Program-made: the position numbers and the translations under genes
From: Aurantimonas endophytica
Lineage (GTDB): Bacteria; Pseudomonadota; Alphaproteobacteria; Rhizobiales; Rhizobiaceae
NCBI RefSeq assembly: GCF_014196845.1
Contig: NZ_JACIEM010000003.1
Location: forward strand, 496,001 to 560,000
Length of the DNA: 64,000 nt
Direction: 5' to 3'
The notes under the pieces: generated by a model
The model's database searches: none
Told to the model about the DNA's origin: nothing
What the model saw: the letters and a program-made list of their open reading frames with translations, nothing else
In this document: in pieces, positions 25,927 to 34,339 of the stretch
How positions within the stretch are numbered: position 1 is the stretch's first letter
Layout of the letters: every line of letters begins with the position of its first letter

Positions 25927-26844
25927 ATGCCGCAGAATCCGCAGCCCGTTCTGGTCTTCGGTGCCACCGGCCAGCAGGGCGGATCCGTCGCCGACGCGCT
26001 GCTGAAGGCCGAGTGGCCGGTCCGGGCCTTCGTCCGGAACCCCGCCGGCGACCGGTCGATCGCGCTTCGCGATGCGGGCGCCGAACTGATCCAGGGAAGC
26101 TTCGACGATTCCGAAGCCATCCGTTCGGCGATGCAGGGCGTCCGGGGCGTCTTCAGCGTCCAGCCCAGTTCCCCAGGCGGCACCGTGACGGACGAGGAGG
26201 AGGTTCGCTACGGCATCGCCATCGCCGACATGGCGGCCGAGAGCGGCGTCCGGCATCTCGTCTACAGTTCGGGCAGCGCCGTCGGCGACGAGCCGACGGG
26301 CGTTGCCCATTTCGATACGAAAGCCCGCATCGAGGCGCATGTGCGAACGCTGCCGATCACCTGGACCATCGTGCGCCCGGCAGTGTTCATGGAGATGCTG
26401 ACAATGCCCGGCTTCGGACTGGACGAAGATCGGTTCACGTTCTTCGCCCGGCCGGATCAGTCGATGCAGTTCATCGCCGTAGCGGACATCGGCAAGATCG
26501 TCGCTGCGGTGTTCGCCGATCCCGACCGGTTCGGCGGCCGGAGCTTCGAGATCGCCGGCGATCGCGCGTCGGGACTCGATCTGGAGGCCCTCTTCACGGA
26601 AGCTGCGGGTCGTCCCATCGCCTATTCCCGGTTCTCCGAGGCGGTTCTGGCCGCCAATCCTTTCCTCGCCAAGCTGACCGCGCTGCTGGATGCGGGGCCG
26701 CTGTCGGGCCATGCCGATCTCGCGGCGCTGCGCAGGATCAATCCGGGAATGCTGACATTCCGCGCGTGGCTGGCGGGAAGCGGGCGCGAAGCCTTCGCGA
26801 AGGCGCTCGGGACGAAGGGGGCCTGGGTCTACAACGACGCCTGA
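25927..26844 (+). CDS. NmrA-like NAD(P)-binding protein
   Basis: A 305-aa atypical SDR of the NmrA/HSCARG type. The nucleotide-binding glycine motif is VLVFGATGQQGGSVADALL, followed by VRHLVYSSGSAV and WTIVRPAVFMEML. Such proteins act as NAD(P)H sensors or quinone reductases. The start ATG has a strong GGAGGG site. It is divergent from the hxlR-like gene, which probably represses it. Confidence 0.82.
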   Translation: MPQNPQPVLVFGATGQQGGSVADALLKAEWPVRAFVRNPAGDRSIALRDAGAELIQGSFDDSEAIRSAMQGVRGVFSVQPSSPGGTVTDEEEVRYGIAIADMAAESGVRHLVYSSGSAVGDEPTGVAHFDTKARIEAHVRTLPITWTIVRPAVFMEMLTMPGFGLDEDRFTFFARPDQSMQFIAVADIGKIVAAVFADPDRFGGRSFEIAGDRASGLDLEALFTEAAGRPIAYSRFSEAVLAANPFLAKLTALLDAGPLSGHADLAALRRINPGMLTFRAWLAGSGREAFAKALGTKGAWVYNDA

Positions 26845-27202
26845 CCCCGGCCGCCGCAACGTGTCTGCTTCCTGGCGGCGCGGCAGGATAGCCGCGCGGC
26901 GGCGGGCGGCTCTCCGTGCGGCGTCTCCAGCGGCAAGGCTTGCGATCGGCGGAGACGATCAATCCGCCGCTTTGCGAAGGCGATTGGCGTTCCTGGCGGG
27001 AGGGCCTACCGCGAGGCGGGATGATGAACGATTGCCTTATGTTTCGACGAGCCCGTCGACCGGGTGCATACGCTCGGACTGGGCGTCGTCGCCCGTTGCG
27101 AAAGCAGGATAAGCCCGTCTGCAACGCATAGCCCCGCAAGTGGAAGCAGATGCTATCGCCGCACGCCGCATTCGTGAAAATCAGTCAGCGAGAGCGGCGA
27201 CT
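26845..27202. other. 358-bp convergent intergenic region
   Basis: This lies between the ends of the NmrA-like gene (plus) and a lysR gene (minus). Short open frames here have arginine-rich composition and no recognisable domain. I see no gene, RNA or clear terminator. Confidence 0.5.
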
Positions 27203-28099
27203 TCAAGTCAAACGTGCCTTGAGATCGTTGAGGAGCCAGCCACCCGCTCGCCCGAGCGGACGGTCGCGGAGGTGGGCGGCATAGATCGTCAAGGGTCCGG
27301 GACCCGTTGCCGGATCGTCCTCCAGGACCAGTCGCACCAATCGTCCATCAGCGAGCAGTCGTGACACGAGCTGCTCGGGCATCCGGCACCAGCCCAGCCC
27401 CGCAACGAGAAAATCCAGCCGCCGGCCGAGTTCGACGAAGCGCCACGCCTTGGTGCCGAGGACTCCGTAGCTGGGTCCATGGGGCGCGGCCGGATCGGAC
27501 AGCACGAGCTGAACATGCTCGCCAAGGTCCGCTCGCGTTGCCGGGCGGCCGAGCCGGGCGAGCGGATGCCCCGCCGAAACGACAGGGATCAAGTCGATGC
27601 CGAGAAGGGGCAGCGCGACCATGTCGTCGGGGACCGCCGGCAAAAGGACGCAGAATGCCAGCGCGGCATTGCCCTGGCGCAGGCGACGTTCGGCCCCGCC
27701 CAGGCCCTCCGTCGAGAAGCTGAGCGGCAGATGCGGGAAGGCCGCGCGCAGCGCGTGCAGGCTGTCGATGAGGGCCGCAGTCGGCACAAGGGGATCGATC
27801 GCGACCGCCAGCTCCGGTTCGACACCTTCCCGCGTGCTCGCCGCCAGCGCCTCAAACTGCGTTGCGCCGGCGAGAACGGCCCGCGCCTGCGTGACCAGGG
27901 CATGCCCGACGTCAGTGAGGCGCGGGCGGTGCCCCGACCTGTCGAACAGGTTGACACCCTGTACGCTCTCCAGTGTTGCGACGGTCTGGCTGATCGCCGA
28001 TTGCACGCGCCCGAGCTTGCGCCCGGTTGCCGAAAAGCTGCCCGTCTCCGCGATGGTCACCAGAACGCGCAGCTGATCGAGCGTCAGGCTCCCAATCAT
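27203..28099 (-). CDS. LysR-family transcriptional regulator (divergent from azoR)
   Basis: A 298-aa protein. The helix-turn-helix region is LTLDQLRVLVTIAETGSF with GRKLGRVQSAISQTVATLES. The effector domain includes ELAVAIDPLVPTAALIDSL and VAGLGWCRMPEQLV. It is divergent from azoR with 217 nt between starts. A dyad centred on TGATCA lies just upstream of its own start, suggesting autoregulation and control of azoR by quinones or azo compounds (inference from family precedent). Confidence 0.85.
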   Translation of the reverse strand: MIGSLTLDQLRVLVTIAETGSFSATGRKLGRVQSAISQTVATLESVQGVNLFDRSGHRPRLTDVGHALVTQARAVLAGATQFEALAASTREGVEPELAVAIDPLVPTAALIDSLHALRAAFPHLPLSFSTEGLGGAERRLRQGNAALAFCVLLPAVPDDMVALPLLGIDLIPVVSAGHPLARLGRPATRADLGEHVQLVLSDPAAPHGPSYGVLGTKAWRFVELGRRLDFLVAGLGWCRMPEQLVSRLLADGRLVRLVLEDDPATGPGPLTIYAAHLRDRPLGRAGGWLLNDLKARLT

Positions 28100-28116
28100 C
28101 CATCACCTCAGCCGAT

Positions 28117-28132
28117 AGAGATGATCATATCT
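28117..28132. promoter_or_regulatory. Inverted repeat between lysR and azoR
   Basis: AGAGATGATCATATCT is a 16-bp near-perfect dyad (7 of 8 paired positions) centred on TGATCA, 18-33 nt upstream of the lysR start. It is noticeably AT-rich against its surroundings, as LysR-type sites often are. Proposed operator. Confidence 0.45.
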
Positions 28133-28316
28133 TTATCACTCCTGCCGAACCAGTCCAGATGGCACATAGACCGCGATGTCACTGACATTCGTGATTCAAG
28201 GCGGCGATCGTGCTTGCGAAGGCAGGCAAAGTGCTCCGCGAGCCTTCGACGGTCACGCCACGTCGAGCGGATCTGCGGATCTGCCTCGGCCGACCTCTGC
28301 TGAGACAGGACCCCCC

Positions 28317-28931
28317 ATGACCAAGCTTCTCGTTGTCGAAACCAGTCCACGCGGCGACCATTCCATCTCACGCGGCCTCACCCGGCGCTTCGTTGCCGAG
28401 TGGCAGGCGGCCCACCCGAACGGAGAGATCGTCGAGCGCGACCTGATGGAAACCGACCTGCCCTTCGTAACCGCGCCGTGGCTTGCGGCCTATTTCACGC
28501 CGCCCGAACAGCATTCCTTCGACATGAAGCAGCTGCTGCGCCTGTCGGACACGCTTGTGGCTGAGGTGCTGGCAACCGATCACCTCGTGATCGCAACGCC
28601 GGTCTACAACTACAACGTGCCGGCTGCCCTCAAGGCGTGGATCGATCACATTGTGCGCAAGGGAATGACGCTGGGAATGGACGGCAGCGGCCTCGTGACC
28701 GGCAAGAAGGCAACCGTGCTACTGGCCTCCGGCGGCACCTACACGAAGGGCTCCCCCCTCGCGGATCGCGACATTGCGACCCAGTATCTCCGGCTTATCC
28801 TCAGGGTCATCGGGATCACCGACGTGACCTTCATCGCGGCCGGCAACGCCAAGGCCGTCGACATGGGCCAGATCGGCCGCGACGACTTTCTTGCCGCGTT
28901 CCAAAGCGCGATCAAGGCTGAAGCCGCTTGA
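28317..28931 (+). CDS. azoR: FMN-dependent NADH:quinone oxidoreductase / azoreductase
   Basis: A 204-aa flavodoxin-like protein. It begins [20 protein letters not shown], with the flavin-binding blocks [19 protein letters not shown] and [18 protein letters not shown] characteristic of AzoR. It reduces quinones and azo dyes using NADH in the cytoplasm, protecting against thiol stress. The ATG at 28317 follows AGGA and gives the usual family length; the in-frame extension upstream is non-conserved. It is divergent from a lysR gene. A GC hairpin follows. Confidence 0.9.
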   Translation: MTKLLVVETSPRGDHSISRGLTRRFVAEWQAAHPNGEIVERDLMETDLPFVTAPWLAAYFTPPEQHSFDMKQLLRLSDTLVAEVLATDHLVIATPVYNYNVPAALKAWIDHIVRKGMTLGMDGSGLVTGKKATVLLASGGTYTKGSPLADRDIATQYLRLILRVIGITDVTFIAAGNAKAVDMGQIGRDDFLAAFQSAIKAEAA

Positions 28932-28945
28932 TCCGTATGGGCATC

Positions 28946-28972
28946 GGGGAGGATGCGCAGACGTGCCTCCCC
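28946..28972. terminator. Hairpin between convergent azoR and lysR genes
   Basis: Perfect 7-bp arms GGGGAGG (28946-28952) and CCTCCCC (28966-28972) with a 13-nt loop lie 15 nt after the azoR stop and 51 nt past the end of the convergent lysR gene. It could terminate both directions. No T-tract. Confidence 0.4.
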
Positions 28973-29022
28973 TGGCGCAAAGGTCGGATGTGCCGCCGCG
29001 GCGCCCGAACGAGGGCCGTCCC

Positions 29023-29931
29023 TCACGCCTTGTCGATGCCCTCGACGGTCTGCAGGTTATCGAGGACGAAATCAGCGAAGGCGCGGACCGCCGGGCGCAT
29101 GAATTTCACGGACGGATAGGCCAGGAACAGTTCGGTGGGACGCACTTCCCAGTCGGGGAGGATACGGACCAGTCGTCCGGACGCGAGTTCGCCCGTGACC
29201 AGAAGATGCTGCACAGGCCCGGCGGCGTGACCTTCGAGCAAAGTCCTGCCGATCACATGCGCATCGTTGCTCTGCAGGATCGAACGCACTTCCAGCTCCG
29301 TCGACGAGCCCTCGAACAGCAGCGCCAGCCGGTTCTTCGTCGTCATCGAGCGCGCCGTCGTGACGAGCGGGACCTGCGACAGTCGCTCCAGCGTGTCGAC
29401 CGGACCGTATTCTGCAAGGAAAGCCGGGCTGGCGACGAGGATGCGGCGGGCGAGACCCAGCCGGCGAATGATCAGGTCCTGGGCGCTCGGACGTCCATGG
29501 ATGAACGCCATGTCGAAGTTCTCGAAGACGAGATCGACCGTGCGGTTCTCGAGCATCAGCTCGAATGAGACGTTCGGATGGATGCGCTGGAATTGCATGA
29601 GGAGGGGATGCAGATACTTGCCCCCGATGCACGACGGCGCATGGACGCGGATCGTCCCCTCGATGCGCCCCGTCGTCGCATGGAGCCCTTCTACCGCGGC
29701 ATCGATGGAGGCAAGCGCCGACCAGCTCGCGTCGTAGAGCGCCTGACCCTCCGGCGTCGGGCGGACAAGCCGAGCCGAACGTTCCAGAAGGCGCGCTCTC
29801 ACCCGCCGTTCGAGGTTGGCGATATGCTTCGAGACGGCCGGCTGCGAGATCGAGAGATCCTGTGCGGCCGCGGTGATCGAACCGCGCTCGACCGTCCGGG
29901 TGAAAGCGCGAAGGGCGGCTGCCAGATCCAT
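29023..29931 (-). CDS. LysR-family transcriptional regulator
   Basis: A 302-aa protein. The helix-turn-helix has VERGSITAAAQDLSISQPAV, followed by the long linker helix. The effector domain includes RIEGTIRVHAPSCIGG and FIHGRPSAQDLIIRRLGLAR. The ATG at 29931 was chosen for GGAG 6 nt upstream; an in-frame TTG 33 nt further out lacks one. It converges on azoR and diverges from the L,D-transpeptidase gene. The target is unknown. Confidence 0.83.
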   Translation of the reverse strand: MDLAAALRAFTRTVERGSITAAAQDLSISQPAVSKHIANLERRVRARLLERSARLVRPTPEGQALYDASWSALASIDAAVEGLHATTGRIEGTIRVHAPSCIGGKYLHPLLMQFQRIHPNVSFELMLENRTVDLVFENFDMAFIHGRPSAQDLIIRRLGLARRILVASPAFLAEYGPVDTLERLSQVPLVTTARSMTTKNRLALLFEGSSTELEVRSILQSNDAHVIGRTLLEGHAAGPVQHLLVTGELASGRLVRILPDWEVRPTELFLAYPSVKFMRPAVRAFADFVLDNLQTVEGIDKA

Positions 29932-30178
29932 TTCGAACTCCGCGATCCCTGCTTCGTAAGGCAATCACCATCCGGAGCGCTTCACCCGCACCGCCCATGT
30001 GAAAGCCAGTCTGCCGCGCAAGGGAACTAGTCCACTCTTGCCTTGGACAAGCGACGAAGAACGACAGGCGCGCTCACCGCATTCCAATCGGTTATGGTTC
30101 TCATAATTCATAACTGGATATCGGGCGGCGTGGCAAGATGTAGACTGGGGCCTTCCGCCATGAGCCCGAGTAAACGAT

Positions 30179-30922
30179 TTGACCGCCTCTCCCCTGTCGC
30201 GCCGCGCCTTCGTTCTCGGCGCGGTCGCAATGAATGTCCTTTCCGCTGGCTGCGCCGTGACGCGGGGCAGCCGGCCGCTTTCAAGCTCCCTCCAACCCGC
30301 CCCCGTTCTTCCGCCCGTCACTGCGGCGACGATCGGTATCGATGCACTGCGTACACCGGAACTGGACGCCCGCTACGCCGCGGTCCTCGACGACGGCTAC
30401 GAGATCCCGGCGGTCCCCTACTGGAAGATCGATCCGAAGTTCTTCCGGCAGCAGGTTCTCGACCCGACCGGCGAGACGCCCGGGACGCTGGTCGTCGACA
30501 CCCCGAACCGCTTCCTCTACCTCGTCGAGGTGGGCGGCACCGCCATGCGGTACGGCGTCGGCATCGGGCGGATCGGCTTCACCTGGGAAGGGCGCGGCAT
30601 CGTCCATTGGCGTCAGCATTGGCCCCGCTGGAAGCCGCCGACCGAGATGATCGCGCGCAAGCCCGAGCTGGCGCGCTACTCGGTGGCGAACGGTGGCATG
30701 GAGCCGGGGATCGGCAATCCGCTGGGTGCGCGGGCGCTCTACATCCATCAGAACGGTGAGGACACGCTCTATCGGGTCCACGGCTCGCCGGAATGGTGGA
30801 CGATGGGAACGGCCGCCTCGTCGGGCTGCGTCCGGCTGGTCAACCAGGAAGTGATCGATCTCTACGAGCGCGTCCCCCACCACGCGCCGATCGTCGTGAT
30901 GCAGACGCCGCTCACCGCCTGA
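30179..30922 (+). CDS. L,D-transpeptidase (YkuD domain) lipoprotein
   Basis: A 247-aa protein. The N-terminus has both a twin-Arg pair (LSRRAFVLGA) and a lipobox LSAGC (Cys25), so it is an exported lipoprotein. The YkuD catalytic motif is HGSPEWW...TAASSGCVRL with the nucleophilic Cys. Such enzymes make 3-3 peptidoglycan crosslinks or attach proteins to peptidoglycan. The only start that keeps the signal is TTG at 30179. The family is abundant in Hyphomicrobiales. Confidence 0.85.
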   Translation: MTASPLSRRAFVLGAVAMNVLSAGCAVTRGSRPLSSSLQPAPVLPPVTAATIGIDALRTPELDARYAAVLDDGYEIPAVPYWKIDPKFFRQQVLDPTGETPGTLVVDTPNRFLYLVEVGGTAMRYGVGIGRIGFTWEGRGIVHWRQHWPRWKPPTEMIARKPELARYSVANGGMEPGIGNPLGARALYIHQNGEDTLYRVHGSPEWWTMGTAASSGCVRLVNQEVIDLYERVPHHAPIVVMQTPLTA

Positions 30923-30965
30923 CCCTCGTCCATTGTGAACGCGGCCTCTTGAAGAGCCGACCCTG

Positions 30966-31110
30966 TCGAAAAGCGCTGCCGTGTGCCCTTGCCGTCGGTG
31001 GCATCGCTCGGCCAGCATGGCGTTCAACTCATCGAAGCTCACCGCGTGCGGGATCGGCGTCATGAAGTTCGACCGGGCGTACTTCACCAGCCCCGCGACC
31101 TTCCCTCTTC
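30966..31110 (-). pseudogene. IS21-family transposase (IstA) remnant
   Basis: The minus frame reads KVAGLVKYARSNFMTPIPHA, then SFDELNAMLAERCHRRQGHT. This is the conserved segment of IS21 IstA proteins (GLVGYARRNFMVP...FNAHLEEQCRRR). Only about 48 residues survive, between the L,D-transpeptidase and an hxlR gene. No IstB or terminal repeats are visible. It is a relic. Confidence 0.7.
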
Positions 31111-31129
31111 CAGGGCGCCCAGTCGGCTG

Positions 31130-31516
31130 TCACGACGTTCGATTGGCAGAAGTCTGATCAACCACAGGGGAGTCCAGTATCCCCTCGACGTAAACTCGGT
31201 GCGAGGTTCCCCACGCGCACAGTGGCCGGAGCGCCTCGACAAGCGTCTGGCCGAAAGGCGTCACGGTATAGTCGACCTTCGGCGGCACTTCCCGGTAGTC
31301 GTGCCTGACCAGCACGCCGGCCCCGACCAGCTCGCGCAACTGCTGAATCAGCACCTTCTCGCTGATGCCTGTCACCAACCGGCGAAGGTCTCCGAACCGC
31401 TTCGGGCCGTGCCCGAGATGATACAGAATCAGCGGCTTCCACTTGCCGCCCATGACGGCCAGCGCGACGTCGAGGCCGCAATCGGGATCACTTTCGCTCA
31501 TATCGAAATCCAGCAC
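31130..31516 (-). CDS. HxlR-family transcriptional regulator
   Basis: A 128-aa winged-helix regulator. It has DCGLDVALAVMGGKWKPLIL, KRFGDLRRLVTGISEKVLIQ and YREVPPKVDYTVTPFGQTL. The GTG at 31516 with AAAGG just upstream is preferred; an ATG at 31501 is an alternative. It is divergent from the SDR gene with 72 nt between starts that contain a TACC-TTTT-GGTA dyad, so it probably represses that gene. Confidence 0.85.
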   Translation of the reverse strand: MLDFDMSESDPDCGLDVALAVMGGKWKPLILYHLGHGPKRFGDLRRLVTGISEKVLIQQLRELVGAGVLVRHDYREVPPKVDYTVTPFGQTLVEALRPLCAWGTSHRVYVEGILDSPVVDQTSANRTS

Positions 31517-31517
31517 T

Positions 31518-31529
31518 TACCTTTTGGTA
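31518..31529. promoter_or_regulatory. Possible HxlR operator
   Basis: TACC-TTTT-GGTA (31518-31529) is a perfect short inverted repeat immediately upstream of the hxlR start and 60 nt before the divergent SDR gene. Position suits an autoregulatory operator. The assignment is inferred. Confidence 0.35.
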
Positions 31530-31588
31530 TGTACTAGTCGTGATGTGCGCGCCTGTCTACATCGCTGTCATCGTCAAAGGAGACAACG

Positions 31589-32344
31589 ATGGGCAGGCTC
31601 GACAACAAGATCGCGGTCATCACCGGCGCCAACAGCGGCATTGGGCTGGCGAGCGCCAAACGTTTCGCGCAAGAAGGCGCGCGCGTGTTCATGACCGGAC
31701 GCCGGCAGCGTGAGCTCGATGCCGCGGTAGCCGAGGTCGGCAACGGTGCCCGGGGAGTCCGAGGCGACATCGCGAACCTAGGCGATCTCGACAGGCTCTA
31801 TGACGTTGTAAGGAACGAAGCCGGCCGGATCGACGTGCTGTTTGCCAATGCCGGCGGCGGCCGGTTCGCTTCCCTCTCCGAGATCACCGAGGAGGACTAC
31901 GACAGCACCTTCGCGACGAACGTCAAGGGAACGCTGTTCACCGTGCAGAAGGCGCTGCCGCTTCTCGTCGATGGCGCCTCGGTGATCCTGACCGGGTCAA
32001 CGGCGGCCAGCACGGGCTCGCCGGCCTTCAGCGTCTACGGTGCCAGCAAGGCGGCGATCCGCAGCTTCGCCCGCGGCTGGATCCTCGACCTGGCACCCCG
32101 CCGGATCCGTGTGAACGTGCTCGTCCCGGGTCCCACCTCGACCCCGGGATTGCACGGGCTCTCGCTCTCCCCGACCGCGGAGGCAAAGCAGGCCTTCGTC
32201 ACGGCGATGGAAGCGCAGGTTCCGCTGGGCCGGATGGGGACGCCCGACGAAACGGCCGCTGCGGCGCTCTTTCTGGCTTCCGATGAGAGCAGCTTCGTCA
32301 ATGGCAGCGAACTCTTCGCCGATGGCGGACAGGCGCAGATCTAG
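31589..32344 (+). CDS. Short-chain dehydrogenase/reductase
   Basis: A 251-aa classical SDR. The cofactor motif is VITGANSGIGLASAKRFAQE, the structural motif is FANAGGG and the catalytic pair is in SVYGASKAAIRSFARG (Tyr-x3-Lys) with Ser in ILTGSTAAST. The arginine pair after the first strand (MTGRRQRE) suggests NADPH preference. It is probably repressed by the divergent HxlR protein and co-transcribed with the downstream SnoaL-like gene. Substrate unknown. Confidence 0.88.
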   Translation: MGRLDNKIAVITGANSGIGLASAKRFAQEGARVFMTGRRQRELDAAVAEVGNGARGVRGDIANLGDLDRLYDVVRNEAGRIDVLFANAGGGRFASLSEITEEDYDSTFATNVKGTLFTVQKALPLLVDGASVILTGSTAASTGSPAFSVYGASKAAIRSFARGWILDLAPRRIRVNVLVPGPTSTPGLHGLSLSPTAEAKQAFVTAMEAQVPLGRMGTPDETAAAALFLASDESSFVNGSELFADGGQAQI

Positions 32345-32420
32345 ACCGGACGCCGAGAAGGTTCGCGACCGTGCGAACATGCGCCGAGGAACGGAAAATC
32401 AAAAACCGAAAGGACACGCC

Positions 32421-32846
32421 ATGCGTGACAATGAGACGATCATTCGGGAGCTCTACGCTGTCGCGGAAGGAGACCGCCTCGATATGGAGACGTTCGTTTC
32501 CGCCTTCTCCGACGATGGATACATGACCGACATTCCCGCCGGAGCGACGCTGCGCGGCGAGGCCATCGGCGACTACATCGGCGCGCTGACCACGGCCTTT
32601 CCGGATATCCACCGCGAGTTGTTCCAGATCTACGTCACGGGAGATGTCGTCGTCGTCGAGCTCGCCATTCGCGGGACGCACAAGGGCGACCTGCCGCTTC
32701 CTTCGGGTACCTTGGCGCCGACCGGGCGGACGATCGACGTGCCGTGCTGCGACGTCTTCCGTCTTGAGAACGGCAAGGTTACCGCGTTCCATTGCTACAA
32801 TGCCGCTTCCGTAACCCAGCAGCAGCTTGGCCTTGCCGGCACTTAG
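32421..32846 (+). CDS. SnoaL-like/ester cyclase family protein
   Basis: A 141-aa NTF2-like fold protein (MRDNETIIRELYAVAEGDRL, then VELAIRGTHKGDLPLPSGTL and CCDVFRLENGKVTAFHCYN). This pattern fits the SnoaL-like polyketide cyclase-related family, which has many uncharacterised members. The ATG has AAAGGA at good spacing. It is 76 nt downstream of the SDR gene on the same strand. A reaction cannot be assigned. Confidence 0.75.
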   Translation: MRDNETIIRELYAVAEGDRLDMETFVSAFSDDGYMTDIPAGATLRGEAIGDYIGALTTAFPDIHRELFQIYVTGDVVVVELAIRGTHKGDLPLPSGTLAPTGRTIDVPCCDVFRLENGKVTAFHCYNAASVTQQQLGLAGT

Positions 32847-32937
32847 AGCCGCGCCTGCGTTTGGTGACGCCGGCTGATCGAAGCAAACAACGGAAGGGAC
32901 GGGGAGGCAGAATGCCGGAAGAACGGGGTTTTGAAAT

Positions 32938-33048
<111 letters not shown>

Positions 33049-33577
33049 GGCCGTCCGCCCGCATCGTCCGGGCGGCATCGTCTCTTCGGCGGGCTGAACC
33101 GGTGCGGCCAAGGCCGCCCGCGTCCGCCGCCGAACTGCCGAGGCATGGTCGGCGCCTGTCAGCGCGCCGGTCTCTTATCAAAGCCGGGTGCCTCGGCACA
33201 AGCGAAAAGGCACGGGGTCCTCTCCGCCGACCGGCGGAGCGCCCGCCGGGGGTGGGAAAACCTCGCCAGATCGCGTTAGACGAGACTGATGAACCGTCCC
33301 CCGGGCACAGGCAGCGAGAAGACCGCGGGCATCCGTCCCCGGGGTCGCGGCCGCTCTGGCGCCGGTTGCCCGGCTGTCGCCGGCTGGCGGCGTGCGGGGT
33401 GCGGTCTCCGTCGTGCGGTGTGCGGTGTGGACGATGGTCGGACATGCAGCGACGGACGGACCGAGTCAGGCGTCATGACAGGACGGGCGCTGCCCCTGAC
33501 GCCACGCTCCGCACGACTATGCAGAGGGAAGACGGCGCAGAGGGCCGAGGCCCGGCGCGTGCCGCGCCGTGGCGGGT
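33049..33577. other. 529-bp region without convincing gene
   Basis: Between the tRNA-Ser gene and a polysaccharide-deacetylase-like gene. Open frames on both strands are long only because of high GC and are rich in Arg, Gly and Pro, with no domain. It contains a G/T-rich stretch near 33395-33435 (repeated GTGCGG). The tRNA promoter must lie at its left edge, but I cannot pick clear hexamers. Confidence 0.45.
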
Positions 33578-34339
33578 CTATCGCGCTGGCGGTGCCAGAA
33601 GCGACGGCAGGGCGGGCCAGGAGACGACGGGTGGATCCGGCGCGAGCAGATCGAGCAGCCCGGCAAGCAGCGTCCAGGCCGCTTCGTCGTGCTGCAGATG
33701 ATGACTGAGCAGGCCGATCGGCTCGCTCAACGATCCGGCGGCGGTGCGCCGTGCGATCTCCCCGGCGAGCCGCGCGTCGGCCTCGGCCGGAGACAGCCCG
33801 CGCCTCGCGCGCCAGTCGATGATGTCGAGATGGGTGTTCACCTGATGCGGCGGGGCGCCGGCAGCCGGGCCGAATATCGAGAGGACCGGCAGGCCGAGCC
33901 CCGGCAGCGCGGTGCGGAACCCGGCGCCGACGCGGTTCCAGGGCGGCACGAAGACCGGCAGCAACTGGCGCGGGAAGAGGCCGGCAAGCGCCGCATGACC
34001 GGCCGCGACCTCTTCCCGCATCACGCCCGGCGGCCGATGGTCGCCGAATTCGGCACGCTTCTCGCTCCCGGGCGCATGGTTTTCATGACAGAGCCCGTGC
34101 TGCAGGAGGGCAACGTCCGCTTCGCCAAAGAGCCTGTCGGCGAGCGCGCGCCCGCTGCCGGCCGGTATCGCCGCCAGCGCCAGCGGCACCGCCGTCGCGC
34201 GGCGCAGCGCCAGCAGCCGGTCAAGCGCGGCGCCGGGCGCCTCGACGTCGTCGTCGCGCCACCACAGGTGGAGGCGGCATCCGGCTTGCCGCGCCGCGTC
34301 GAGCCGCGCGGCGGCCAGCGGGAACAGTGCCCGGCTCAC
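33578..34339 (-). CDS. Polysaccharide-deacetylase-like protein (cluster left edge)
   Basis: A 253-aa protein with NodB-fold hallmarks: the metal-binding WWRDDDVEAP (Asp-Asp), LLQHGLCHENH, FVPPWNR and the late LLSHHLQHDE histidine. No signal peptide is seen, so a cytoplasmic or cytoplasm-facing enzyme on a nucleotide- or lipid-linked sugar is possible. The start ATG overlaps the upstream glycosyltransferase stop by 4 nt (ATGA). A clear paralogue sits at 53342-54118 at the other edge of the cluster. Confidence 0.78.
   Translation of the reverse strand: MSRALFPLAAARLDAARQAGCRLHLWWRDDDVEAPGAALDRLLALRRATAVPLALAAIPAGSGRALADRLFGEADVALLQHGLCHENHAPGSEKRAEFGDHRPPGVMREEVAAGHAALAGLFPRQLLPVFVPPWNRVGAGFRTALPGLGLPVLSIFGPAAGAPPHQVNTHLDIIDWRARRGLSPAEADARLAGEIARRTAAGSLSEPIGLLSHHLQHDEAAWTLLAGLLDLLAPDPPVVSWPALPSLLAPPAR

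Noticed and set aside
33049-33577. Protein genes in the region right of the tRNA
   Set aside because: Several open frames of 100-250 codons exist on both strands, some running through the tRNA gene itself. None has a domain or a good ribosome-binding site.
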